This document shows, piece by piece, positions 48,301 through 60,344 of a DNA stretch of 64,000 nucleotides. How positions within the stretch are numbered: the first letter of the stretch is position 1; each line of letters opens with the position of its first letter. The notes beneath the pieces are model-generated. The model had not been told where the DNA came from. It worked only from the letters and a program-made list of their open reading frames with translations, and made no database searches. Where the stretch lies: NCBI RefSeq assembly GCF_037975245.1, contig NC_092567.1, positions 15,865,876 through 15,929,875 of the forward strand, given 5' to 3'. Position numbers and translations under genes: made by a program. The DNA comes from Apostichopus japonicus (lineage: Eukaryota; Echinodermata; Holothuroidea; Aspidochirotida; Stichopodidae).

Positions 48301-49086
48301 AATGCATGGTTTTGGGCTATACCTATAGCAAGGTACATAGTACTGTAATTCATGTTCATTTTGAAATGAAATTTAAAACTTAAAAAATAGTGGGAATGTG
48401 AGTAATGATTATACATTGACCAAAAATATGACTTGAGGTCAAAACAGAATACCTTGGTACTTGAAAAAAAAAAAAAAAATGAAAAAATCAGAATACAAAA
48501 TAATCTACCAGATAAAACTGGCTTGCACAACAATAACCTTTAAATGTATAGCATTCCTATATCTGGTAAACAGGTCCCTCACAACCAGAAAACACAGCCC
48601 AACTAATAAATAATACCTTAAAATGGATTTATAAATACCACACGGTAAAAAACTGAAGGTTTAAAAGATTCTTTGTTTTCAATGACCTTAACTTTGGGCA
48701 GATCTTGCATAAACCTTTGGCAGTTGTCACAATCTTTATCAATTTTTACAATGCCAAGTAATCAACGTTTTTAGGAATGCTCCGTTAAACAGCTGTGGGT
48801 TCCACGAAAAAAAAACCCATAGAAATTGTTGTTTGTAACGTTGCAGTTGAATGAATACGGTTTTGAAACAAAGTGTTCCTTTCACAGGAAAGGTACAACT
48901 GTTGTAACAATGACCCTATACAGACAAAACAGAACAGCCAGACAAATAATCATAAAATATTGCTTATAACTGATCTCGCCAGTCTTTAGTTGGTAATTGA
49001 AAGTATCTTGTGTCAACTACCTCATCAAAAGTACTAGGTTAGTTCAACTTGGAGTCATTGGTTAGTAAACCATACCTTATATGGAG
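48301..49086. other. Downstream of the BRSK-like gene, nothing recognised
   Basis: No gene or repeat family assigned. The interval lies 3' of the minus-strand kinase gene and could hold part of a long 3'UTR, but I see no decisive poly(A) signal. Confidence 0.4.
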
Positions 49087-49250
49087 ATGTCAGTATTATC
49101 CTGTATTGACTGTATTATCTGTATTATCCTGTATTGTCTGTATTGACTGTACTGTCTGTATTGACTGTATTGTCTGTATTGTCTGTATTGTCTGTATTGA
49201 TTGTCTGTATTGACTGTATTATCCTGTTTATGACAGTATTATCCAGTATT
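49087..49250. repeat. Minisatellite of TGTATTGTC-type units
   Basis: About 160 bp of roughly 9-12-bp units alternate among TGTATTATCC, TGTATTGACTG and TGTATTGTC. Confidence 0.85.
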
Positions 49251-49253
49251 AGG

Positions 49254-49505
49254 CGGAGTGTATAGCCTAGTGGTTAACGCCGGCGTCTCCCAGTCATGAG
49301 ATCCCCGGTTCGATTCCCCGCCGACAGCAATGTGTGTCGTCTGGCAAGGGTGTTGTTCAATAACAACTTCCTGACATGGACGTTAAATGGATGTGTGCCG
49401 AGAGATTGGCTTCGGTCAGCTTGCGAGTCTACAAGCCTCCATGGCTTCTTTCGCGAGTTCCTGCTTGCGGGAAGATCACATATACATACATACATACATC
49501 CTAAG
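49254..49505 (+). mobile_element. tRNA-derived SINE A, near full length
   Basis: The tRNA-like head has box A TAGCCTAGTGGTTAACGCC and box B GGTTCGATTCC. A body follows with TGGACGTTAAATGGATG, TCGGTCAGCTTGCGAGTC and TTCCTGCTTGCGGGAAGAT. The tail is CATACATACATAC. Reverse-strand copies lie at 5795-5990 and 52744-53318. Confidence 0.85.
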
Positions 49506-50362
49506 AAAAAAAACCAATTTTTTTAGTTGTATTGAACTTCTATTTAACTTATATAATCATTGAAGGGGGAGGTAGGGGGGAGTGTGGGCAATAGTTGTGG
49601 GGTGATGCTAGAAATGATCCCGGTGTGGTGATGTCACTTAACAGTTAACAAAGATTCAGTACTAGCAGGTCAAAACAGGAGTGATTTCACAGAGCTGAAT
49701 GAATGTGTCTACATATGAACTCTTTAATACTGATCTTACAAGAGATCAAAACTGATGAAATGAGAGGTATTTCACATGAATGTAAACTTTCTAGAGCTAA
49801 ATGTGTCTAGTAGCATTGGTGTTCAGTAAATGCATTCAAGCTAAGGGGGCCATATCAGCTGTACTGAGACTTAGAGGTATTAAATCCCTGCCGATTTACT
49901 CTGGATGAAACTTGTTCGATAGCGCACACTTGGCATATTCTATCGAAAATATTTTTGTCTGACCAAAGCATATATTGCACAATCAACTACTAAGGAAACC
50001 AAAGGGCGGGGGGGAGGGGGGTGGGAAGTTTGTGGGAGGTAAGGGGCATACAGCTTGCATAGTGTTCGACCAAACTGATTATAAAACACTCTGGATTAAC
50101 CAAAATGAGTAGAGAAAGGAAAGGTATCAGATTGCACTTAATAGAATTTTGAGAGGTATGGACTAGGAGCGATACACAGGTTCACCGGCTCCTGACAAAA
50201 GTCTTCACTGCCACTCAAAGAGAAATACAACTGCCACTTAAAATGCCGACACAACTAGCTGACTTCACATATGCCACGACGAGGGGATGACACAGGAGAA
50301 TAGAGAGGGGCTCACCACCTGCCCGCCTGTATGAACAATGACAACAGGATGGGAAAAAGTAT
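49506..50362. other. Probable 3' flank of the BRSK-like gene
   Basis: This lies just downstream (minus sense) of the kinase stop codon. A minus-strand ATTAAA variant at about 49732-49737 is a possible poly(A) signal, weakly supported. No other feature. Confidence 0.35.
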
Positions 50363-53300
50363 TCAGGGCGTGCCCGCGTCTTCTTCTTCGCATTTCGTGG
50401 GAACTAATTCGTCCTTTGACGACGACCGACCTTGTATGAAAACTTCGTCGCCATCCTCCTCTCCGAAGACCTCCACGGACATGTGAGGCGGGTACTCCGC
50501 ACTGACCGACGAAGAACTGGTCGACGAGGAGTGAATGTGACTGTCCGAAGTAGAAGTCTGCCCTCGTTGTGACGTCATGTGACATAAAACGAGATCCCCA
50601 ACTTTACGAAACCGCTTGGAAGGACCTGGAAAAATGGGAAAGAATGACAAGAGTGCAAGTTATTAAAAAAAAAAAAAGAAAAAAGAAAAGGCTATTGCAT
50701 TGTGGAAAGCAAGGAAACAAAAAGGGATAACAAGAAAAGAGTAGTCCCAACTGAATTTGCGCTAACTAGATTCTCCAAAGAAGGGCCACTGCGACAGTAA
50801 TGTTCAGTTTGGACCTTGAAGCATTATTACCTCTCTGGGGGGAAAAACAAACAGGATCCTGACACACCTTCTTTTTTTTCCCAGTATAAATTTACAGAGA
50901 AATTTATAAATAGGATAAAAATATAACAATATACAGAACATTTAAAATACAGGTTAATATATAAAAAAGTTTATGAGATTAAGATAATAACGAATGATAA
51001 AAAACGTTACAAAAGTTATCAAAATTATCAAAAAGCTACAACAAAGGATCTGAGAAGCTGTCTTTACCAGTTTACAAAAAGGGGCTGCTCTGTAAATAAA
51101 ACAAATTCTTACAGAGTAAAAATTGTAAAACATTATCAAAAAGCTACAATAAAGGATCCTTGTGCTCTCAGATATGTGAACAAGATTATCGTATACACAG
51201 CCCCCCAAATCAAATTGGGCTCCTACGCCTATATACAGTTTTTACCTCACAAGAACTGTGCAGAAATGCAAACTGATACAAGTTATTCTTTCCTGACTCC
51301 CTATGCTATAGTGTTTTTTTTTATCCAGCATATTCGATCCTTGTTTTGGGGAAGGAAGGTTAAAAAAAAAACTTTTCTCTTTTCATTTTATCTCAGGGTA
51401 CAGAATGCCAGATTTGGTTCCACCCCGTCTGTTTTCTTCCTAAATGTGATGTCTCGATGCTTCATTTGCATATTAAATGTGTAAAAGTAAGTTGGCCTGA
51501 AGTTTTGATCCTAGCAGGATCTTCTTCAAAGGCTAAATGACAAGTAACAGTAACAGATGGGACAAAAACACACACAGAATACGAACAGGGTAATGAGCAT
51601 GGTGAACACAAAGAGATGGATGTAAGGGGATTAGTAGACAAGGGATAGAGAGAAGAAAGAAAGAAACCAACAGGGGAAGAAGAGAGGTAGGAGATAAACA
51701 GTGGAGGGACAAAGAGAGGATAAGGGAAGGGGGTAGGGAATAAACTGGAAAAGGACAAAGACAGAAAGGTGTGGAAAAAAAGGGTGGAAGAGAGCTATGA
51801 GAAGAAGAGTGATAGGGGGGGGACAAGGGGGGACAAGAAAAGTTAGTCATGTCCTTCCTGAATGTTGAGCCCATGAGGTTGAATGGTGAGAAGGCGTTGC
51901 ATCCACAGCCTCTCTCTGCTGATTCGTACTAGGTCAGGACGGCTACCTAAGGATTCAATCCCCTGTAGGGACATGTTGTTAATGGTATGGTTGGGAAGGT
52001 TAAAGTGTTCTCCCACTGATGTCTCAGTCTTCATATTAAATGCAAATCATATCTTTAATACATTTTGTGTTTTTATTGTAGGAGTGGAAGAAGCGACTAA
52101 ATTTCTATACACAGCTAACATATTTAAGGTTTTCATTTTCGTTGGATCGTAGCTTTTGCGATATTCTGACTAAAGCCAGGACTTTCTAAACCCTAATCAT
52201 ATTTAAACACTCATCAATCTAAGAAAGAGATCCCTGTGGTTGCAACTAGTTGGCTGCCCCCAATTGATGGGTAATTAACCATCTCAATCTTTTTTTGTCT
52301 TTCACAAATGTTTGCTTTCATGTGCATTTAGTTTGGAACATGTTTCATCATTACCTGGGAAAGATATCAAAGAACTAAAATAAACGATGTTTTCAGATAC
52401 CCGTTTTTGTTCCTTTCACGCTCTTGTGTGGTACAACAAATTCAATGCCAAATGGCAAAATCAACTTCAAACTGACAGATTTTCCAGCTAAATTGCAGCT
52501 GTTATTAGTGAAACCTCACCTGTTAATATACTGAAATGCAGCGCAAATCCCTGTGACCTCCTATTACCATCAAGTTTACCGGTGTTGAGGATCTCAATCT
52601 GGAACCTAATGGGTTTAATAAATACCGCACTGCTCCCTCCACGTCTGTAGTCTACCCGAAATATTGCAGGTGGGTGGACTGAATATACCATATCTGATAT
52701 CTAAAGGGTGAAGAAAAAAAAAAGAAAAAAAAAAGAAAGTTGAATGTGTATGTATGTATTTTAGATCCTCCTGCAAGCAGGAACTCGCGAAGAAGCCATC
52801 ATTGGCTTATCAATAATATTTAATAATATTTGCTTTTTATATAGCGCTTTATACCAGCGATAGGTCTCAAGTTCTCTCAACGCGCTTTACAGACATTATA
52901 TTACCCCTGGTCAATGATAACCTGTCCCAGAGACAATCCTTCCAGTCGGCAGCAGTTATATACTGCGCCCAATGACAAGTTACCTCACAGGTACCCATTT
53001 AACCCCTGGGTGGAGAGAGGCAAGTGAGATAAAGCATCTTGCCCAAGGACGCAACGTAATGAACTAGGCAGGAATCGAACCAGCAATCCTTGGATCACAA
53101 GTCCGATGCCTTAGCCAATTGGCCACCAAGCTCTCACAAAGCCGCAAGCTGACCGAAGTCAGTCTCTTAGATTCATATTTAACGTCCATGATTATGAATT
53201 ATCAATTGTCAACAACTCTGTAACTGGACGACATACATTAATCTTGGAGTGACTCGAACTCGGGACCTTATGATTGAAATTAAAGAGCCAGTGTTAACCA

Positions 53301-56300
53301 CTGAGCAAACACTCCACAATGAAATAAGAAATGAAATAAGAAATAAGTCAAGCAGAGGAGAGGGGGGATGGGGGGAATTAGGTATATTGTATTTATGGAC
53401 ATAATTCTTTCACATTTAATTACAAATTCAAATTTTGACCTCTTTAATGGCATGCCTTGTTTGGTCAGCAGTGTGTACAAATACAAAAAAGCACCTAGCT
53501 ATTGTAGCTGATGTTCACAAAACAAGACCATTGCCAAGAAACATCAATATGCTAGACTTTTTTTTCCTCTGGTTCATAATATTTCTTATTCTGATGACAT
53601 AAATACATAATTTCACACTACCCAAACTTCACAAAACCATATTGGTATATAACTATCAAATTATCCTCATCTTGGAAGATCCGGTGAGACTTCGAGAGTC
53701 CAACGCTTCCAATGATAATTATAATAACGTTATGGCCGGTATCTTTGTCACAAACTGGACATCAATTGCACACTATCGTTCACAACCATCGAAATGATGT
53801 AAACTGTAACAATTGCTCCATTTCCATCACCTCAGAAATTTATCCAGATTTTTGCATTTATTTTACTAAAAGATTTCTATAATTGAGGAAGTTATGAAGA
53901 AACTTACAGAGAGGAGAGCCTGTGTGAGATCTGCTTTTATAGCAGCCAGACATGGTCCTGGGACAGGAATTGTGAAGGCCTCTTCATTACGATCCGATCC
54001 CAGCAAACTACTGAACCACGATCTTCTTGTTAATCTGAAGAAAAAAAAAAACGGGATCAAGGTGTAAATAGGCAACTTTTCACATACCTCATCATGCATC
54101 AAGTTAAGATGAGATGAGATAAACTTGATTAAATCCCCAAAACAGGTAAATGCATGCTCCCATCTGAGTTGGTTTTTCATAAGGACAAAGAAGCATAGTA
54201 ATTCGTATTTTCTTCAAATGAGCTGCGAAAAAATGAAAAAGTTTATCCTTGACCGTCGGGTATCGAAGTCGTAACCTGCGCCATCACAACAGGTGTCGAT
54301 ATATACATTGAATGTGTCAGTGCTCACGCCATACCAGCGGCTATACACGTCCGCTTCGCGAGCTACATGACTCATCGTTCCAAACAATGAATTTCCCTGT
54401 TCTGGCTGTGCTGCAGCCGTGTTTTTATTTCCTAGGAAGTAAGACGAATATTCAGAAAATCACTAGGGTGCAGTCCAATCAAATTCCTGAAAAGTAGGCC
54501 ACCCCTACTCTCCAGAGAACACTATTTCTGGACCTTTATCATGATTCTGACATCAGAATATGAAAGAACGCGCTTTATTTTTTCTGGACCGATGAGTAAT
54601 ATCGTTGTTAAAATCATTACCTCAAAAATAGCAATTTCTGGAGATATCTTCAGATCGAATTTAGCATCAAATGTGGCACCATTTTGCATCTAGCCCATCC
54701 TCTGTATGCAAAAATTTTCCAAACCCCTCCCCCAGGACTGCGATCCGTATCCACCTAAGTGCCCCTCATCAAATGCTGGTGCCCCCCCTGTGCCCCCCCA
54801 GACTGAAAAGTCTGGTGACGCCACTGTTTTTACTCGTAGGGATGAGTAACATCAGCGATGAATTAGAGCGAAGTGAGCAATGTGGATGATGGTCAGAGCT
54901 GAAACAAGTTGGTGAGGTAGCTTCCTCCTACATGTGCATACATTTGAACACCATCAGAAATAGTTTGTAGTTGATTTGTTCACATATCGGGAGCCAGTGG
55001 AGTTCAATGGATGGTTTCATTGAGGGAATCATCCTTACTGCCATCCAGAAATAGGGATGTCATCAGCTTGTTATAAAATATTAACTTTCTGATTCTTAAT
55101 TGAAATACCTGATAATAATATTCAATACTTTCAGTGCTAATACTTCAGCTGCCAAAACTAAGGGAGAAGGACTCGACGGACAGCCCTTCCTTTACTTTGC
55201 GATGAAAGGAGGGGTGGGTGGGGGGCAGCAGATTGTGCAATTTTGCAAATTCAAATTTTACTATAATTGTGAAAACCGGTAACCCACTTTTTTAGTCTGA
55301 CCCCGAATTTGATATGCATAGATAAGAGTCCTGTTTATAAAATTCCACTCCAGCTTGTCGAAACCTTTCTCGAAAATCAATCAGGAAGAGTTAAACCTGT
55401 ATAGCATGATCCGTAGAATAATTATTCAAGTCTTAACCAAACCTAATATTTCTTCAAATAAATCTATCTTTGAGGAAACCCGCTTGCTGATGCAAATTGA
55501 GGGACACTTATGTTCTTTCATGAATTGAGTGCTGGGGGGGGGGTGGGGGCGGGGGGGTGGGGGTGGTGCCCTCTCCCGGTCCCCAAGATTTGACTCTCCT
55601 TGTCATGTTCATAAGAGAACTATGGAAGATTTGGCATTAAACTTTACGACCACGATGCTACCCCTTTACAATCAGCCAATATTGTATGAACTAGGACAGG
55701 TTCAAAGGTTCACGAGTGATTTTGCATCGAATAGACAAATATGCAATATCGCAAGTGTGCTTATAAATTTAACTGGGGAGCGATTTTTCTGATATCTAAA
55801 AATAAAGATATATTTGATCATTGTTTTAATCCTTACCTTTGTTTATAATACTTAGACAAGTTTTTCCATTTTCATTTGTTCATTACCAAATTACTTCAAA
55901 CACTCGCGACGCAAGAAACAAAACAGCGCTGACCTTCGACCCCCGAGGTTATATACTTACTCTGGTGAGCTTTCCGGAGTGAGAGAGACATCGTCTTGTT
56001 CCACGCTTAACATTTTTCTTCGATGGAACCTCGGCGATCCTAGAATACTATTTTTCAAACTATTTAATCTCACCCTCCAGGGCACTGGCTGTACATTCTG
56101 AGGGTTGTTAATGTTATTACTGCCGGATGTGAGGATGCCCGTATGGCCACCTGATGTTAATATTCCCGTATGGCTCATAGGGCCCGATTCTGAATGCTGC
56201 CTGAAGAAGTCACGAGGGCTGTGTTGGGGTGACGAGGCAGGGCTGCTCGATAAGCTGCGACTTCTGTTATGGAGAAAGAGAAACGTCACAAAAGAGCTTT

Positions 56301-58402
56301 CAAAATAGCCTATTTTAATACAATTTAATTTTTTAATTTTTAAGTAGCAAAGAATACATTCAGTTGGATCTGGGTTAGGTGTGAACTTAAAAACGATAAA
56401 TATGATAGCTGACCCCCCAAATTTTTTTTTTAAGCATACAACAGGTTGAACAATGACTGTGAGTCACATCCCTATCATGGTATTAATAAAAGCTAGCAGT
56501 ATTGTTTTCAATCGAACTGTTAACTTACCCTCATCTTTCTTAGACATATCATATTTGCAGATAATTGACTATCACCAGTTTCATTATGTTTTCAAATCCA
56601 AAGGTGAGTTGGATATGTAGTAGTGAAATGGGTGCAATAAGTAGGGTGGGGGGGGGGGCAGGGGGGTGAGTGGAGATGTTTCAAAATTTTGCAGTTTCTT
56701 TGCACTGCAATTTGTTGCAATTATCTATGATAGCCAAATTGATTACAAATTCAAAGAATCTTAGGAAGAATTCAGACAATGCATCCCCCCAGGGATGAGA
56801 CTGAGCCGGGGAAAAAAAATCTGAAATTTATCGATCGCCGTCCTGGAGGAGGGGTTTAAGGGGAGGGGGTGTCCCCCTCCCCTTTAGAAATTTTTTTGTC
56901 AGGTAAGGAGGGCTTAGATGCAAAATGGTGGACTCTAGATGGAATCTATCACATCACGTAACTCGCCAAAAAAGTGTGGAATTTCTGCTTGTATAATTTA
57001 TCCATTAGCTTTTTTGAACCAAAAAAAAGGCTTTTTTGCTTGCTTTGTGCTACTTGATTCCACCACTGGTCAAATTCGGTGTTCCTTCCCTTCACAGTCC
57101 AGCATGTTCGGCAAAAAAAAAAGAAAAAAAAAATTAAAAAAATAATAAAAAATAATAAAAAACGCGAAATTACGAGAAAAAACGCGAAAATGAAAAAAAA
57201 AAAAAATCGGAAATCCGCGTTTCCTCGGAAGAGTCTCATGCCTGATCCCCCCCCCACCCAAAAAAAACCCCCCAATCTATCCTTGCTATAAAAATATCTT
57301 TTAGATCGAGATATGAAGAAGCATACAGGAGAATGGAGTCAAAACATCATGCAAATGAATATGCAAATGAAAATTATTCAAATTGCACAGAGCATGATGA
57401 AAGTCATGTTACAATTTGCCTGCGATAAACTTGAAGTCCAGACACTACGTTAGGAAGTCATGTGGGGGATGGGGGGAGGTAGGGGGGGTGGGGGTCTGGG
57501 GAGATATACTACACAGCATTCACATGTACAATATACTACAGTTCATAGTCTCTCTCTCTCTCTGTTTGAGAAAATGCCAAAGTGCTTCTCAAAGAAATTA
57601 CCCTACCAATGCCAATAAATGCTGCAATGAAGATTGGCTCGTACTATTCACTCGACTCAAATTTCAAATTGTAGAATTTCTCTGTTCTTTGTATAAAGTT
57701 CATTAAATGGTCGAGTTTTAAGAATTTTTAAAACAACTGATTAAGAGTTTAGCATTCTGGCCTGCACCGAGGAGCCGACACATGATGATCAAAATTCGGC
57801 TTCTATTTTGGGAACATTGAAAAGATTTTAGCACATTTTGAAGGTGAATATATTGAAAAAAATGGAAAATAAATAGCAGAAATATTTACTGGCACTTTAA
57901 TCTATCCCCTTTCTCTTGCATTGTGACACAGCGTGAGGTGAAACACAGATGCAAACGTTAAATAAGTAAATCTATACGACCCGCTTAAAAATATCACTAA
58001 TAAATGCAGGACATCTAGACTAAATAGACCACCGGCATAGTAGTCACTCTCACTGAACTGGCATTCAACCTTACAGTAGATATGAATCTGAACAAATTTG
58101 AATAATTATGCATTATTCCACAGAGAGAAAGAAACACAAAAAGACTCTTTCTCTCAACGAGACTGTTGTATAAAAAATTATATATAAAAAAATTTATATA
58201 TAAAAAAATTCATATATAAAATTTTTTTATATATAAAAAAAATTTATATACAAAAAAAAATTAATGAAAAAGTACCCTGAGTTTGAATAAATAGGGATAG
58301 CTCTCCTGGCAGGAGACAGAGAGCTCTCGCGATGAAGGTCCAGGGACTTGCGCTCGGACCGCCTCCGATGGAATGAGTCCACTCTCTTACGAGGTGGGTC
58401 CA
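50363..58402 (-). CDS. BRSK: BRSK/SAD-family serine/threonine kinase, C-terminal five exons (partial)
   Basis: Exons on the minus strand are 58402-58276, 56263-55961, 54034-53908, 52700-52520 and 50625-50363. All junctions are GT-AG with compatible phases, and the stop is TGA. They encode, in order, [20 protein letters not shown] and PARRAI; a Ser/Pro-rich stretch with the signature [20 protein letters not shown] and LTPESSPE; then RRSWFSSLL...[12 protein letters not shown]; then [20 protein letters not shown]; then [12 protein letters not shown]. These match the order of BRSK1/BRSK2 C-terminal motifs, including the KA1-like autoinhibitory region. BRSK kinases are AMPK relatives controlling neuronal polarity and synaptic vesicle clustering. 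The kinase and UBA exons lie beyond 64000. A short internal HTGILTSG duplication occurs in the second exon. The acidic Ser-rich tail after the KA1-like region looks lineage-specific. Confidence 0.92.
51491..52034 (-). mobile_element. Penelope-like element, GIY-YIG C-terminus and 3' end
   Basis: The minus frame 52034-51843 reads [20 protein letters not shown]... and ends [20 protein letters not shown], the C-terminal part of the GIY-YIG endonuclease that ends Penelope-like proteins. About 300 bp of purine/pyrimidine-biased 3' sequence follows, then the CTTTGAAGAAGATCCTGC hammerhead-like block near 51500-51535. The reverse transcriptase is absent. It lies in the last intron of the BRSK-like gene, on the same strand. 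Confidence 0.7.
52744..53318 (-). mobile_element. SINE A split by a nested SINE B
   Basis: SINE A (minus) occupies 52744-52811 and 53139-53318. SINE B (minus, 52812-53138) sits between them, with its tRNA-like head (GGCCAATTGGCTAAGGCA, GGTTCGATTCC) toward higher coordinates and an ATATTATTAAATATT-type tail. The unbroken SINE A at 5.8 kb shows the empty site TTATCAAAGCCGC. Confidence 0.8.
54740..54826. mobile_element. Orphan end of a hAT-like element
   Basis: The right terminus GTGACGCCACTG, preceded by an imperfect stem AGACTgaaaAGTCT and C runs, matches the CAGTGGCGTC-type ends seen elsewhere. No left end is recognisable. Confidence 0.4.
56790..57244. mobile_element. MITE with CAGG(G/C)ATGAGACT ends
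   Basis: The ends CAGGGATGAGACT and AGTCTCATGCCTG are inverted repeats with one mismatch. The flanks share ATCCCCC on both sides (7-8 bp, blurred by the C run). The interior has a C/G-rich AAGGGGAGGGGGTGTCCCC block also present at 29.7 and 61.7 kb, and a long A-rich run. It lies in an intron of the BRSK-like gene. Confidence 0.65.
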
Positions 58403-58452
58403 CTACAGAACAGAGGAGATGAAATGAAACAGATGAGATGGATGCAAACGGA

Positions 58453-58549
58453 ATTTAAATACCTTACTACTAAGAACTGATAAAAGAGGTCGACATTAGG
58501 AATTTAAATACCTTACTACTAAGAACTGATAAAAGAGGTCGACATTTTG
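58453..58549. repeat. Tandem duplication of about 49 bp next to a BRSK exon
   Basis: Two consecutive copies of a GGAATTTAAATACCTTACTA...GAGGTCGACATT unit lie about 50 bp upstream (minus sense) of the exon ending at 58402. They are nearly identical, so the duplication is recent. Confidence 0.9.
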
Positions 58550-59178
58550 CTGTCCGATGCCTCTCTGTGGAGTTTTTCACTCCTTGGTTTTAGTGGAGCC
58601 AAAGTTAAAAGTAATAATAATTTTTGGGAAATTTTATTACCCAAAGTGTGGTTGCAAAAACTGAATGTGGCGTAAGAATATGGTAGATCATTCTGGTTAC
58701 TTTCAAGCTTTCATGTATTGTCCGTCAAATGTCAGATCATTCCGCGAAAGTGTCCATTAGCTATAGGTTGCATCCAAAAACCTGTCGTTTGTACTGAACG
58801 GCAGGTTTATTCCAGTTGGTTAGCTGAGTTATCAGTCCCATCTTTTCGCACCTTAGTTGAGCTGCCTATTTGTCTATTATGCAACTCTTCACACAGCTAA
58901 TAGCCATATCACTATCAGATCAAGGCAGACATGGCAAGGTGTGAACAAATCAACTCTTCCTAACTAACCAATCTGTTCGCAGAAGAGATAAAGTTTCAGT
59001 AAGTTGAGGTCAAGAGAGCTGAATAATGCAACCTGTGGTTAATGGACTAATTCTTGTCATGAAGTTGCTTTAATTAACAAGGTCATTTGCTCGAAAATGA
59101 ACAGGAAATAATTGCACTCACGCCCTCTGTATTTCTCCTGTATTCTATCAGTCAGATGAACGGACGATTCAAGGTATT

Positions 59179-59370
59179 TAAAATCGTCTTGTTACTAGTT
59201 TTCAATTCCATAACCTTTCACAATGGGAATTTTCACATGATCATGCATATTCATCATCATCTGAATATGCAAATTAAAATTGTCTTGTTACTAGTATTCA
59301 ATTCCATACCTTTCACACTGGGAATTTTCACATGATCAAGCATATTCATCATCATCTGAATATGCAATGT
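59179..59370. repeat. Tandem duplication of about 97 bp
   Basis: The copies at 59179-59275 and 59276-59370 share TCTTGTTACTAGT, GGGAATTTTCACATGATCA and CATATTCATCATCATCTG, with few changes. Confidence 0.9.
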
Positions 59371-59422
59371 GTAACATTGGTCACAATAGATTGGTCCAAG
59401 CTAGTTGAAATAAAGTTACATG

Positions 59423-59805
59423 CAGTGACGGAGCGTCCATACAGTCAGAGGGGGGGGATGCCCCCCCTGACGGACTCAAATGGACTGCTGGAGCCCTTTT
59501 CAGCTTTTTACCACTTTTTACTTATTCGTGATTATTGACTTTTTATTGCACTCTCAAATACCTATTGAAATTTTTCACATTTTGTCGGTGTAATTTTCTG
59601 ACAAAATGGCGATAACACCTATTTATTCTTCATTTATCTGCAAATTAGTAAGGCCTGGAAAGGGTCATTTCCGGCAATCTAGGTAGTAACTTTACTCAAA
59701 AAATTTCTGTACGCTCCGCGCCAACCGCACCACTTAGATAGTGTCGAAAGCACCCCTACAGACCATTCTCGCCCCCTCTGACCAAAACCCCTAGCTCCGC
59801 CACTG
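59423..59805. mobile_element. hAT-like MITE with perfect 8-bp duplication
   Basis: A 383-bp element begins CAGTGACGGAGCGTCC and ends CCTAGCTCCGCCACTG. GTTACATG lies at 59415-59422 and 59806-59813. The hairpin core is on the minus strand at 59709-59740. Non-autonomous. Confidence 0.9.
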
Positions 59806-60344
59806 GTTACATGAAGCAATACTTTAGTGTGTTGTAAAATTATTAAAAACCAGGAAGATGTTCTCATGCTTGGATGAATAGGAAATGAGGGCGATCTTTG
59901 AAAATTTAATTATTTTTGGCATGAAATTCCTTTTGGAAAATTTTAACAAAACCAAGAAACAAAAACAAAACAATAATAAACAAAGACTGTGGAGGCCCAT
60001 CTGATGTCCATCGCTTGATAATATAAAGAAAATGGTCATATTTAATATAATACAAAAGCAGGGATGTGCCCAGGATTTCATGAGTGCCAGGTATACTGAT
60101 CGATTTTGAAGGTGCTCAGATGCCAAATGCTGGCACTTGTGCAGATTTTTAAGCACTGATACACAAGTACTAGTTTTGCTAACAATTTACATTTTTTTAG
60201 TGAAATATATTACGTACCTGGTAAAAGTTATTAGTTTGTATTCAAAGAGATTTTACAAGGACTGATTGAGAGCCGTAAGTAATGTTTATCACATGTGTAA
60301 CTGATGCATTATAAGTCTGTATGATTTTGGCATAGGCTAGGCCC

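Noticed and set aside
57079-57291. Lysine-rich plus frame and Phe-rich minus frame
   Set aside because: Products of the A-rich interior of the 56790-57244 MITE.
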